From assembly GCA_046331625.1 (NCBI GenBank), contig JAXLQL010000012.1, positions 144,669 through 208,668 of the forward strand: a stretch of DNA of 64,000 nt, read 5' to 3'. The stretch is from JAXLQL01 sp046331625. GTDB lineage: Bacteria; Acidobacteriota; Terriglobia; Bryobacterales; Bryobacteraceae. Made by a program: the position numbers and the translations under genes. The notes under the pieces were generated by a model, which made no database searches, was not told the origin of the DNA, and saw nothing but the letters and a program-made list of their open reading frames with translations. Of the stretch, positions 34,305 to 42,981 are shown in pieces (the stretch's first letter is position 1; every line of letters starts with the position of its first letter).

Positions 34305-35212
34305 CCATTCAGGCCAGACGAGCGCAGGTCAATGGCCCAAAAGAGAAAGAATAACACGCTCACCCAGCCGTTGACTGTAAAGAACGCCGCATTCACCCGG
34401 CTCAGGTCATTGGCCTTCACGAGCGAGTGTTCATAGGCCAGCAGCGCCGCAACCACGCCCACGCCGATCAGTGCCGCCACTCCGAGCGAGAACTCCCGGT
34501 GCAGCATCCCCAAACAAAACACGGTGAAAATGTGGAACAGCCGCGCTACCCAGAGAGCACCCGCGATTCCGAATCGGCGCGGCAGGCTGTAGAGCCCGGC
34601 GCCGCGGTCGAAGTCGTAGTCCTGGCACGCGTAGATCGTGTCGAAACCCGCCGTCCACAGCATCACCGCGGCGGTCAGCCAAAGGATGCGAGCGTCGAGC
34701 GATCCCGTGATCGCGATCCATGCCGCCGCCGGTGCGATGCCCAACGCCAACCCCAACACCAGGTGGCACAGCGCGGTGAATCGTTTGGTGTAGGAGTAAA
34801 GCAGCACCACTCCCAGCGCCACCGGAGCGAGCTTCAGGCACAGCGAATTCAGCATCGCCGCCGCAGCGAAGAACACCGCGCATGCGGCGAGGAAGAAGCT
34901 CCACGCGAATCGCTCCGAGAGCAGCCCCGCGGGAAGATGGCGCGACTTCGTCCTCGGATTGCGCGCATCGATCCGCGCATCCACGATCCGGTTGAACGTC
35001 ATCGCCGCCGAGCGCGCTCCCACCATCGCCACGACGATCCACACGAGCTTGCCCACCATGCTGCCGAGCGTGGCATGCGAAGCCGAGATGGCCAGCAACG
35101 CCGCGGTCAACGCGAACGGAAGCGCGAACACCGAGTGCTCGAACTTGATCATGTCGAGCGTCATGCGGAGCCGCGCGAGCAACGACTGGTCACTGCCAGG
35201 GATCGCGTACAA
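34301..35212 (-). CDS. UbiA-family prenyltransferase, probably menaquinone (MqnP-like)
   Basis: A 303-aa polytopic membrane enzyme with a TTG start preceded by AGGAAGG. The aspartate-rich prenyl diphosphate sites are N74-RIVDARIDARN (Asp78, Asp82) and DYDFDRGAGLYSLPRRFG. The N-terminal MIKFEHSVFALPFALTA is typical of the 4-hydroxybenzoate/futalosine-type branch. The 4-nt overlap with mqnE indicates prenylation in the futalosine menaquinone pathway. It is divergent from larB, with 29 bp between starts. Confidence 0.9.
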   Translation of the reverse strand: MYAIPGSDQSLLARLRMTLDMIKFEHSVFALPFALTAALLAISASHATLGSMVGKLVWIVVAMVGARSAAMTFNRIVDARIDARNPRTKSRHLPAGLLSERFAWSFFLAACAVFFAAAAMLNSLCLKLAPVALGVVLLYSYTKRFTALCHLVLGLALGIAPAAAWIAITGSLDARILWLTAAVMLWTAGFDTIYACQDYDFDRGAGLYSLPRRFGIAGALWVARLFHIFTVFCLGMLHREFSLGVAALIGVGVVAALLAYEHSLVKANDLSRVNAAFFTVNGWVSVLFFLFWAIDLRSSGLNG

Positions 35213-35241
35213 TCAGGAAAGCCTTCCTATCAATTTTAGCC

Positions 35242-35988
35242 ATGGATCCGGATCGTCTCAAATCCCTTCTCGAAAACGTCCGCGAAGGTTCCGTCAGCGT
35301 GGGCGACGCCATGGATCGCCTGCGCCACATGCCCTTCGAGGATCTCGGATTCGCCAAAGTGGACCACCATCGCGCCATCCGCCACGGCATGCCCGAAGTG
35401 ATCTTCGGCCAAGGCAAAGCGCCGGAACATATTGAAGCGATCGCGTCAAAGCTGCTCGAGCGATCGCAGAACCTGCTGGCCACTCGCTGTGAGCCCGCTG
35501 CCGCGGATCTCGTCAAGCGCAGCCATCCCGAAGCGGAATACTTCCCGCTGTCGCGCGTGCTGCGCGTCTGGCGCGATCGCACCGTCCACGGCAAAGGCAC
35601 TATCGCCGTGGTCTGCGCCGGAACCAGCGACATTCCAGTCGCCGAAGAAGCGCACCTCACCGCCGAAGTGATGGGCAACCAAATCGACGTCATCCACGAT
35701 ATCGGTGTCGCGGGTATCCATCGCCTGATGGCCAATCGGGAACGCTTGGCCAAAGCGCGCGTCGCAGTGGTTTGCGCCGGCATGGAAGGCGCCCTGCCGA
35801 GTGCTGTCGGTGGACTCGTGTCTTGCCCCGTGATCGCCGTGCCCACCAGTGTCGGCTATGGCGCCAGCTTTCACGGCCTCGCTGCGCTGCTTGGAATGTT
35901 GAACAGTTGCTCGAGCAACGTGACCGTGGTCAACATCGACAACGGCTTCGGCGGCGGCTACGTGGCGAGCCTGATCAATCGTCTCTGA
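35242..35988 (+). CDS. larB: nickel-pincer cofactor biosynthesis carboxylase LarB
   Basis: 248 aa. The N-terminal helical part has LLENVREGSVSVGDAMDRL and ARLxHMPFEDLGFAKVDHHR-type sequence. The C-terminal PurE-like domain has TIAVVCAGTSDIPVAEEA, VVCAGMEGALPSAVGGLV and PTSVGYGASFHGLAALL. LarB carboxylates and hydrolyses nicotinic acid adenine dinucleotide in making the Ni-pincer cofactor of lactate racemase-like enzymes. larC and larE are not adjacent in this window. Confidence 0.92.
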   Translation: MDPDRLKSLLENVREGSVSVGDAMDRLRHMPFEDLGFAKVDHHRAIRHGMPEVIFGQGKAPEHIEAIASKLLERSQNLLATRCEPAAADLVKRSHPEAEYFPLSRVLRVWRDRTVHGKGTIAVVCAGTSDIPVAEEAHLTAEVMGNQIDVIHDIGVAGIHRLMANRERLAKARVAVVCAGMEGALPSAVGGLVSCPVIAVPTSVGYGASFHGLAALLGMLNSCSSNVTVVNIDNGFGGGYVASLINRL

Positions 35989-35991
35989 ACC

Positions 35992-37908
35992 CTATCGCAG
36001 CGGATTCCAAATGAATCCCGGGTTCGGCGGAGTCTCGACACCATCGCTCTCGATCCGCAGCAAAGTCGCTCCGCCGGGCGTCCACTCGGGATACGGGTTC
36101 GTGAACCGGAACTCCACAATCCCCTCGCCGGTCCCTTCCACGTATTCCGCCACAAACGGTAGATCCACGTTCTTCGGAAAGGCCAGGAACAATCGTACGG
36201 GCTTCGTCAAGTCTACGCCGGTCGCGTAGGCTCGAACTTCCTCCCCGGGCCTGAATGGATTCGCGGGCGAGTTCATCGTGCCATCGGATCGCTTCGCTTC
36301 GATCAGATAACTGCCGGCTTCGATGAGCTTCCCATCCGCCGTCAACGAGGCCTTCCACGCCGGCTTGGCTCGCACCGTCTCGAGCGTCCGCGCCAACTCG
36401 AGCCCGGCATGGAGATCCACCATTCGCTCCTCCTCCACGCCGCGCGGCGCCACAAAGCGAATTTCGCTACCGCTCCTCGAAAGCACGGTCGCCGCCACCC
36501 CATCCACGAACACCGGCTCGTCCTCCCGGAATGGACCGCCGTAGATCGTCAGCAACTCGCCGGGAGCGGCTGTGGAAGCGAAGGAATACGACGCGCTGCT
36601 CACCACGCACGCAACGCGCGAGTCCAGAGGCAGAACGCCGTTTGCGAACGCCGGATTATCGCTTTCGTCCAAAGCCATCCGGCCGGCCGGCGCGAGTTCG
36701 AATTGGAAGATCCTGTCAATCGCCTCGATGTGCTCCGGAAGCCGCATCAGGAATCCCCACGATGTCTGCTGAGAACGAGGTCCGCATGCGCTTGGCCAAT
36801 CGGTGAGATTTGGCACGCTGGGCATCGTTGCCGTGTAGCCACCCAAGAGAATCCGATTCCGCGAATCGATGGCCAGCGCCGAGCCGCCCGTGCTGGCGGC
36901 TCCTTCGATCCAGGTGGAATCGATGAGCGTGTCCAGGCCCGGGCCCAGCCGGCTGAGCGTGGCCACTGGCTGCGAGATGCGAGCCTGCGACGGCGCAAGC
37001 GCGCCGTTCGTGCGCGGATACGGATCTTCCGCCGATGCGAAGAGCACACTCGCCGTTCCCGCCACGACAGGATATCCGCGGCCATCGACAGCCAACGCAA
37101 GCAGAGCGTTCTCCGCCCGCCCTCCCAAATACGTCAGGGCCTGCAATGAGAGGGAAGCAAAGTCCAATCGAGCCACCCATCCGCTCGTGCAGGGCACTGA
37201 TGAAGGCATCGAGATTCCACGCGAACAGATCCCAGCCCGCCGCTGTTTCTGAAACGCGCCATCACTCACCGGAAGATCATCCGCTTCGGTGCCGCCTGCG
37301 ACGAACACACCGTTGCCGTCGAGTTCGATTCCTGCAATGCTCGAGTTCGGGATCGGAAGCTTCACCCGCGAGACGGACTTCCCTGCCGCCGAGATGCGCT
37401 GCACATCCAGCGAGCCTCCCGCCACGCGGAACGCGTTCGTCAGGGTCTGCTGCGCGCGGACGTACTCCGTCCAGCCGCCCACTACGAGAGAACTCCCGTC
37501 CTTTGCCACAGTGAAGTGCCCTTCCGGCAGAGATGCCGCGGACACGGATGGCAGATCCAACGCGAGCTCGAACCTGCTTCCCCCGTCGCGATCCCAAGCT
37601 CGCAGCGTGCCTTTCCCGCCCGGCGCTACGCTCATCATCGCCACACCGTCATCCGGAGCAGCACGCAATTCGCGCGGATAGTCGCCGCTCACGCGGCGTT
37701 CCCAGACGATAGTTCGAAGGTCCGGCTGGAACTTGCGAAGCGTCGCTTTCGGATCCGGATACCGAGCTTCGTTTTCAGTGACCGCGTACCAGCTGCCATC
37801 GCTGCTCCGCGCTACCAGGCTCGACGTGCTGCGAAGCTGGGCCTGCGCCAATCCGGCCATCGCCAAACACCCGAAAGCGAGAGCGGCTGGCAGCTTCATC
37901 AACTTCAT
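35992..37908 (-). CDS. secreted beta-propeller-like protein with Solibacter-type C-terminal domain
   Basis: 638 aa. The signal peptide is KLPAALAFGCLAMAGLAQAQ. Residues about 30-420 carry repeated beta units with GG/AVDGRG patterns (GVFVAGGTEADDLPVSDGAF, LALAVDGRGYPVVAGTA, LAIDSRNRILLGGYTA), like SBBP-type propeller repeats. From about 440, SFASTAAPGELLTIYGGPF opens an IPT/TIG-like domain. The following region (RPGEEVRAYATGVDL, then VEFRFTNPYPEW) resembles the Solibacter uncharacterised C-terminal domain. No catalytic residues are recognised. It converges on larB, with 3 bp between stops. Confidence 0.75.
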   Translation of the reverse strand: MKLMKLPAALAFGCLAMAGLAQAQLRSTSSLVARSSDGSWYAVTENEARYPDPKATLRKFQPDLRTIVWERRVSGDYPRELRAAPDDGVAMMSVAPGGKGTLRAWDRDGGSRFELALDLPSVSAASLPEGHFTVAKDGSSLVVGGWTEYVRAQQTLTNAFRVAGGSLDVQRISAAGKSVSRVKLPIPNSSIAGIELDGNGVFVAGGTEADDLPVSDGAFQKQRRAGICSRGISMPSSVPCTSGWVARLDFASLSLQALTYLGGRAENALLALAVDGRGYPVVAGTASVLFASAEDPYPRTNGALAPSQARISQPVATLSRLGPGLDTLIDSTWIEGAASTGGSALAIDSRNRILLGGYTATMPSVPNLTDWPSACGPRSQQTSWGFLMRLPEHIEAIDRIFQFELAPAGRMALDESDNPAFANGVLPLDSRVACVVSSASYSFASTAAPGELLTIYGGPFREDEPVFVDGVAATVLSRSGSEIRFVAPRGVEEERMVDLHAGLELARTLETVRAKPAWKASLTADGKLIEAGSYLIEAKRSDGTMNSPANPFRPGEEVRAYATGVDLTKPVRLFLAFPKNVDLPFVAEYVEGTGEGIVEFRFTNPYPEWTPGGATLLRIESDGVETPPNPGFIWNPLR

Positions 37909-37976
37909 TCTTCCTCTCCGCGCAGACGCGAGGCAACTCTCGCGCGGCCCTCGCTACTGGCGATATACTGCCAGCA

Positions 37977-40900
37977 GTGCCAATCCGGATCGTCACCGCC
38001 GCGCTTTTCGCCGCCTGGGCCTCGTACGCGCAAACGCCCGCCGATCTCGAGTTCTTCGAGTCCAAGATCCGGCCCATTCTCGCCCGCAATTGCCACTCCT
38101 GCCATGGCGAATCCAAGCAGTATTCGGGTCTTCGTCTCGACTCGCGCCAAGCTGCTCTCAAAGGTGGCACTCGCGGCGCAGCGCTTGTTCCCGGCAAGCC
38201 TGAGGACAGCGTCCTCTTCAAAGCGGTGAAGCACTTGGGGCCGAACATGCCCGCTGGGGGCAAGCTTTCCGACGCCGAAATCGCTGCGCTCGAATCCTGG
38301 ATCCGCAAAGGTGCGGCGTGGCCCGCCTCAGCCTCCGTTTCCGCTTCTGCCGATCGTTACGGAAAACTGGCGCGCTCGCACTGGGCCTTCAAGCCCGTCA
38401 GCAAGCCCGCCCCCCCCGCTATCGGCAAGAGCAACGGCGTTGACCGTTTCATCGCCGCCGCGCTTGGCCGCGCGGGACTCTCCGCCGCTAATCCCGCCGA
38501 TCGCCGTGTGGTCCTGCGGCGTCTCAGCTACGTGCTCACTGGACTCCCCCCCACAGCAGTCGAATCGGAACGCTTCGTCAACGATCGCTCGCCCGCCGCC
38601 TACTCACGCGAAGTCGATCGCCTGCTCGAGTCCCCGCGCTTCGGCGAACACTGGGCGCGCCATTGGCTCGACCTCGTCCGCTACGGCGAAACCCGCGGCT
38701 ACGAGTGGAACTATGAGATCGCCGGCGCGTGGCGCTACCGCGACTACGTGATCCGCGCCTTCAACGCGGACGTTCCCTACGACCGTTTTGTGCGCGAACA
38801 AATTGCTGGTGACCTGCTGCCGAACCCGCGCATCAACGCCAAAGAACGTATCAACGAGTCGATCATCGGTCCGGCGTTCTACCGCCTGGGCGAGGCCGGA
38901 CACGATGATTGCATCCAGTTCCGCGAGATCGCGCTCGACGTGGTGGATAACCAGATCGATACGCTCGCCAAAACATTTCAGGCGCTCACCGTTTCCTGCG
39001 CTCGCTGCCACAATCACAAGCTCGATCCCATTCCCACTGAAGACTACTACGGGCTCTATGGAGTATTGAACGGAAGCCGCCAGGTCACCCACACCATCGA
39101 CACGCCGGAGGTCAACGCCGCTCCCATCGCGCGCATGACGGAGCTAAAAAAACAAATTCAGCAGGAATTGTCGTCGCTGTGGAGACGAGAAGCGCAGACG
39201 GTGCGCGCGCGGCTCGACCGCATTCAAGACACCGGCGCGCTCGAAGATCCCGGTACTCCGTGGGCGCGGTTGCGTTGCGAAACCGGCGGCAACGAAGAAT
39301 TCTTCACGCTCGCTGCTTCGCAAATGGCCGAGAGATACCGGAAGGAGACGGCAGTTCGGGCCGAGTTCAATCGCGCCAACTTCACGCCCTTCGAAGACAT
39401 CCGCCGCTGGTTCGCGAGCGGCATGGGCCTGCGCAAAGGACCATCGCCCAGCGGAGAGTTCCTCATCGCCGCCGAAGGCGACAACGCGATCAACGGCATC
39501 TTCCCCGCCGGAATCTATACCAACGCGCTCTCGAGCCGCCTCAATGGAGCGCTCCGGTCGGCTGATCTTCCCAAGAACAAGAAGAAGGTGTCACTCCGCT
39601 TGATGGGCGGCATGCTCGGAGCTCGCCGCACAGTCATTGACAACTGCGCCATCGGCGAGAACTACGCCGTGCTCGAGCGTGACCGCCTCGCCTGGACCAA
39701 GCTCGACACCTTCTCGAAGGAAGAGCGCATGCCCATCTTCCTCGAGTTGGTTACCAAGTGGGACAACCCGCGCTACCCGGACCGTCCCGGTCGCCTCAAA
39801 TCCGCGCAAGAAGCGCTGCTGCCCTCGCCGCGATCCTTCTTTGGCATCGCAGGCGCGGTGCTGCACGATGTCGATGAAGCGCCCCGCGAGGAACTCACGC
39901 ACATGGCGCGTCTGTTCGAAAACGGGGTGCCGAAGTCCACCGAAGAACTCGCGGAACGCTACGCGAGCGTGATTCGAGATGTGGTCGAGAAGTGGTCGCG
40001 AGGGCGCGCCACCGATGACGACGCTCGCTGGATGACTTGGCTCGTCGACAGCGGCATCTTGTCGAACCGCCGCGATGCCTCGCCGCGACTCGCATCCTTG
40101 GTCGCCGAATATCGCGCCGCCGAAGCAACCGTGGAGCCTCCGCGCGTAGTGGAAGGGCTCGCCGATCTTGGCTCTGGCCGCGATTATCCGGTGCTCGTCG
40201 CCGGCAACGCGAAGAGCTTTGGGGATCCCGCGCCGCGCCGTTTCCTCAAGCACGTCTTCGGCGAAACGCCGCTCACCTCGGGAACCGGCAGCGGGCGCCT
40301 GGAACTCGCCGATGCCATCGCGAGCCCGGCGAATCCGCTCACCGCGCGCGTGATGGTGAATCGCATCTGGCATCATCTGTTCGGACGCGGTCTGGTTGCG
40401 ACAGTCGACAACTTCGGCGTCATCGGTGATCGCCCGTCTCATCCCGAATTGCTCGATTGGCTGGCGGCGCAGTTCGTCGAACAAGGCTGGTCAATCAAGA
40501 AGCTCATCCGCATGATCGTGCTTTCCGAGACCTTCCAGCAGTCGGGCGAAACCACGGCCAAGGCGCGTGAACTGGATCCGCAGAACGCCCTGCTGCATCA
40601 TTATCCACTGCGCAGGCTTGGCGCAGAGGCATTGCGCGACTCGATCCTGATTTCATCCGGCAAGCTGAAGGACCAGCCCTACGGCCCGAGTATCGATCCC
40701 GCCCGCGCGCAGGCGAAAGACTATCGCCGCCTCTTCTCAGGACCCGTAGATGGCTCTGGCCGCCGCAGCATCTATCTCAAGGTCACGCGAATGGAAGGGG
40801 CGGGATTCCTCGAAACGTTCGACTATCCCACGCCAATGGCGACGCGCGGTAGCCGCGACGTGACCAACGTTCCGGCGCAGGCGCTTGCGATGCTCAACGA

Positions 40901-41147
40901 TCCGTTCGTGACTGGTGAAGCCGAAACGATCGCACGCAAGCTCACGGGGACCACGCCCGAGTCACGAGTCGACGAGTTGTTCCGAGCCGCCCTCGGCCGT
41001 GCGCCGGATTCCGCCGAGCGCGAGCGCTTCACCGGACTCGCGCGGGAGTTGACGAGCCTCGAGAAAGCGGAGCCCGCGAGCCTCACCGTCTGGAAGGGCG
41101 TCGCGCATGCCGTGCTCAACCTCAAGGAGTTCCTCTATGTCCAGTAG
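37977..41147 (+). CDS. cytochrome c / DUF1549 / DUF1553 protein (PSD1 type)
   Basis: 1056 aa from a GTG. The signal peptide is VTAALFAAWASYAQ. A planctomycete-type cytochrome c domain at about 25-115 has heme motif C39-HS-C42-H43. DUF1549 (about 150-370) contains VDRLLESPRFGEHWARHW, ADVPYDRFVREQIAGDLLP and QALTVSCARCHNHKLDPI, a second CxxCH. DUF1553 (about 760-1050) has NRIWHHLFGRGLV and VPAQALAMLNDPF. These proteins occur with DUF1501 partners in Planctomycetes and Acidobacteria; their activity is unproven but suspected redox/hydrolytic. Its stop overlaps the ATG of the first chimeric mini-frame by 11 nt. Confidence 0.9.
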   Translation: MPIRIVTAALFAAWASYAQTPADLEFFESKIRPILARNCHSCHGESKQYSGLRLDSRQAALKGGTRGAALVPGKPEDSVLFKAVKHLGPNMPAGGKLSDAEIAALESWIRKGAAWPASASVSASADRYGKLARSHWAFKPVSKPAPPAIGKSNGVDRFIAAALGRAGLSAANPADRRVVLRRLSYVLTGLPPTAVESERFVNDRSPAAYSREVDRLLESPRFGEHWARHWLDLVRYGETRGYEWNYEIAGAWRYRDYVIRAFNADVPYDRFVREQIAGDLLPNPRINAKERINESIIGPAFYRLGEAGHDDCIQFREIALDVVDNQIDTLAKTFQALTVSCARCHNHKLDPIPTEDYYGLYGVLNGSRQVTHTIDTPEVNAAPIARMTELKKQIQQELSSLWRREAQTVRARLDRIQDTGALEDPGTPWARLRCETGGNEEFFTLAASQMAERYRKETAVRAEFNRANFTPFEDIRRWFASGMGLRKGPSPSGEFLIAAEGDNAINGIFPAGIYTNALSSRLNGALRSADLPKNKKKVSLRLMGGMLGARRTVIDNCAIGENYAVLERDRLAWTKLDTFSKEERMPIFLELVTKWDNPRYPDRPGRLKSAQEALLPSPRSFFGIAGAVLHDVDEAPREELTHMARLFENGVPKSTEELAERYASVIRDVVEKWSRGRATDDDARWMTWLVDSGILSNRRDASPRLASLVAEYRAAEATVEPPRVVEGLADLGSGRDYPVLVAGNAKSFGDPAPRRFLKHVFGETPLTSGTGSGRLELADAIASPANPLTARVMVNRIWHHLFGRGLVATVDNFGVIGDRPSHPELLDWLAAQFVEQGWSIKKLIRMIVLSETFQQSGETTAKARELDPQNALLHHYPLRRLGAEALRDSILISSGKLKDQPYGPSIDPARAQAKDYRRLFSGPVDGSGRRSIYLKVTRMEGAGFLETFDYPTPMATRGSRDVTNVPAQALAMLNDPFVTGEAETIARKLTGTTPESRVDELFRAALGRAPDSAERERFTGLARELTSLEKAEPASLTVWKGVAHAVLNLKEFLYVQ

Positions 41148-41292
41148 CCGCCCGAGCCGCGGCGCCGCCCTCGACCGCGCGCCCGATCCCGCCGAGCGCG
41201 TGCGCCTCGCAAGCGGACGGCCTCGAAAAGGCGGCGCCCGAGAGCCTCGCCACGCCATCCTCAACCTCGAGGAGTTCCTTCATGTTCAGTAG
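41137..41292 (+). CDS. chimeric 51-aa mini-ORF 1 (DUF1501 start fused to DUF1553 end)
   Basis: The ATG sits 7 nt after AAGGAG (41124-41129) and gives MSSSRPSRGAALDRAPDPAE with tail HAILNLEEFLHVQ and a stop. The first ~8 codons match the true DUF1501 start at 41427. The rest matches, with a deletion, the last ~50 codons of the DUF1553 gene (AALGRAPDSAERERF, AVLNLKEFLYVQ). It overlaps the DUF1553 gene and mini-ORF 2 by 11 nt each. It could be translated by coupling, or may only relay ribosomes. No independent function is known. Confidence 0.5.
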   Translation: MSSSRPSRGAALDRAPDPAERVRLASGRPRKGGAREPRHAILNLEEFLHVQ

Positions 41293-41437
41293 CCGCCTAA
41301 GCCGCGGCGCCGCCCTCGACCGCGCGCCCGATCCCGCCGAGCGCGTGCGCCTCGCAAGCGGACGGCCTCGAAAAGGCGGCGCCCGAGAGCCTCGCCGCGC
41401 CGTCCTCAACCTCGAGGAGTTCCTTCATGTTCAGTAG
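41282..41437 (+). CDS. chimeric 51-aa mini-ORF 2, tandem copy of mini-ORF 1
   Basis: MFSSRLSRGAALDRAPDPAE with tail RAVLNLEEFLHVQ, almost identical to mini-ORF 1 and displaced by exactly 145 bp. GAGGAG at 41269-41274 lies 7 nt before its ATG. Its last 11 nt overlap the DUF1501 start at 41427. The stop and frame are preserved in both copies although the unit length, 145, is not a multiple of three. Each copy therefore restarts translation rather than extending the previous frame. Confidence 0.5.
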   Translation: MFSSRLSRGAALDRAPDPAERVRLASGRPRKGGAREPRRAVLNLEEFLHVQ

Positions 41438-42800
41438 CCGCCCGAGCCGCCGCGCCGCGTTGAAGCTCGCCTCCTGCGGCTTCGGATCGCTCGCCTTCGA
41501 TGCGCTCGCGGCCACGCAACATCGCGGACCTCATTTCCCCGCGAAAGCCAAGCAGATCATCTTCCTCTTCATGCCCGGCGGGGTTTCGCACATGGAGAGT
41601 TTCGATCCCAAGCCGAAGCTCAATGAGCTCGACGGCAAGCCCGCCAAGCTCGACAACTACGTCGCCGGACCCAATCGCAAATGGCTGCGGTGCCTCTGGA
41701 AGTTCCAACAGTACGGGCAGTGCGGAGCTCCGGTGAGCGAATTGTTCCCGCATACCGCGCAACTGGTGGATGATCTCGCCATCGTGCGCTCGATGAAGTC
41801 CGAGTTTCCTCTGCATGCACGCGGCAACGTGTTCCTACACACGGGCAAGAACATCGGCGGCTTCCCGAGCATGGGCTCGTGGATCACCTACGGGCTCGGC
41901 ACCGAGAACAAGAACCTTCCGGGATACGTGCTGCTGCGCGATGCTTACGTGCCGCCAGGTGGCATCGAGAACTTCGCCAACGGATTCCTGCCCGCGCTGC
42001 ACCAAGCCACGCACATCCGCGATGAGGGAGTGCCTGTCGAGAACATCACGCCAGCCGACAAAGACGCGCGCGTGCAACGGGCCAAGCTCGACGCCCTGCT
42101 TGGGCAGGACCGCTCTTACCTCGCGGCCACGCAGCATGACGACGCCATCGAATCGGCGATCTCGAACTACGAGATGGCGTACAAGATGCAGTCGCTCGTG
42201 CCGGATGTGCTCGACCTGGCCAAGGAGACGGAAGCCACCAAGCGCCTCTACGGGCTCGACTCCGAGGACAAAGCCAAGCGCTCCTACGGACTGCAATGCC
42301 TGCGCGCGCGGCGGCTGATCGAAACCGGAGTCCGCTTCGTGGAGGTGACGTGCCCCAACCTGTTCGGCATGAACGGCACCTGGGACCAGCACGACAACCT
42401 GAAGCATGACCACGAGCGCAACGCCTTCGTGACTGACCAGGTGATCGCCGGCTTGCTGCGCGACCTCAAGTCGCGCGGACTGTTCGATAGCACGCTGGTG
42501 CTGTGGTCGGGCGAGTTCGGCCGCACGCCCGATACAGGAAACGGCAACGGCCGCGACCATCACACCGATTGCTTCACTCTGTGGATGGCGGGCGGCGGCG
42601 CCAAGGGCGGTGTGACGCACGGCGAGACCGACGAGTTAGGGAACCTGGTGGCGCGCGATCCTGTCACGATCCACGATCTCCACGCGACAGTGCTGCATTT
42701 GCTCGGGCTCGATCACGAGCGACTCACCTATCGTTTCGGCGGTCGCGAGCAACGGCTCACTGATGTCCACGGCAAGGTCGTCAAGGCCGTGGTCACTTGA
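41427..42800 (+). CDS. DUF1501 family protein, Tat-exported
   Basis: 457 aa with GAGGAG 7 nt upstream. The Tat-like leader is SRRAALKLASCGFGSLAFDA. The DUF1501 (sulfatase-fold) body has IIFLFMPGGVSHMESFDPKP, MKSEFPLHARGNVFLHTG, FVEVTCPN, TLVLWSGEFGRTP, NGRDHHTDCFTLWMAGGG and a C-terminal DLHATVLHLLGLDHERLTYR. It is the standard partner of the cytochrome/DUF1553 protein upstream. The original 11-nt stop/start overlap has been pushed apart by two chimeric repeat units. It converges on the HD-GYP gene. Confidence 0.92.
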   Translation: MFSSRPSRRAALKLASCGFGSLAFDALAATQHRGPHFPAKAKQIIFLFMPGGVSHMESFDPKPKLNELDGKPAKLDNYVAGPNRKWLRCLWKFQQYGQCGAPVSELFPHTAQLVDDLAIVRSMKSEFPLHARGNVFLHTGKNIGGFPSMGSWITYGLGTENKNLPGYVLLRDAYVPPGGIENFANGFLPALHQATHIRDEGVPVENITPADKDARVQRAKLDALLGQDRSYLAATQHDDAIESAISNYEMAYKMQSLVPDVLDLAKETEATKRLYGLDSEDKAKRSYGLQCLRARRLIETGVRFVEVTCPNLFGMNGTWDQHDNLKHDHERNAFVTDQVIAGLLRDLKSRGLFDSTLVLWSGEFGRTPDTGNGNGRDHHTDCFTLWMAGGGAKGGVTHGETDELGNLVARDPVTIHDLHATVLHLLGLDHERLTYRFGGREQRLTDVHGKVVKAVVT

Positions 42801-42966
42801 ATCGGGCTACGGCTGTGTCGACGTAGTCTCGAGCCAATCGAAATCGTAGCCTCGCGGACCCGTCCGCGAGTTCTTCAACTTCCGCAGCGTCTTGGCCTGG
42901 TACGTCCGCTGATCCGCCTCGGCCAGCAGCCGCTCGGGCTCGTCGCCATTGCCGGGGAATCGGGCC
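42797..42966 (-). pseudogene. duplicated 3' end of the HD-GYP/GGDEF gene
   Basis: On the minus strand ARFPGNGDEPERLLAEADQR is followed by KTLRKLKNSRTGPRGYDFDW and a stop, repeating the last ~56 codons of the gene at 42982-45438. The copy is displaced by 175 bp. About nine mismatches over ~160 bp were counted by eye. The unit includes the few bases next to the DUF1501 stop, so it spans the convergent junction. It lies downstream of its parent and has no start of its own. Confidence 0.92.
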
Positions 42967-42981
42967 TCGCTTTGAGTCCCA

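Larger units (their letters stand above)
41137..41450 (+). repeat. 145-bp tandem repeat at the DUF1553/DUF1501 junction
   Basis: Units begin at 41137, 41282 and (partial, first ~24 bp) 41427. The two full units differ at only a handful of bases. The unit joins the first codons of DUF1501 to the end of DUF1553 at a shared CGAGCCGC, which is present at 40983-40990 and at 41153-41160. This suggests tandem duplication across that short homology. Confidence 0.9.

Noticed and set aside
41137..41450. CRISPR-like or satellite interpretation of the 145-bp repeats
   Set aside because: Units are contiguous without spacers and derive clearly from the two flanking genes.
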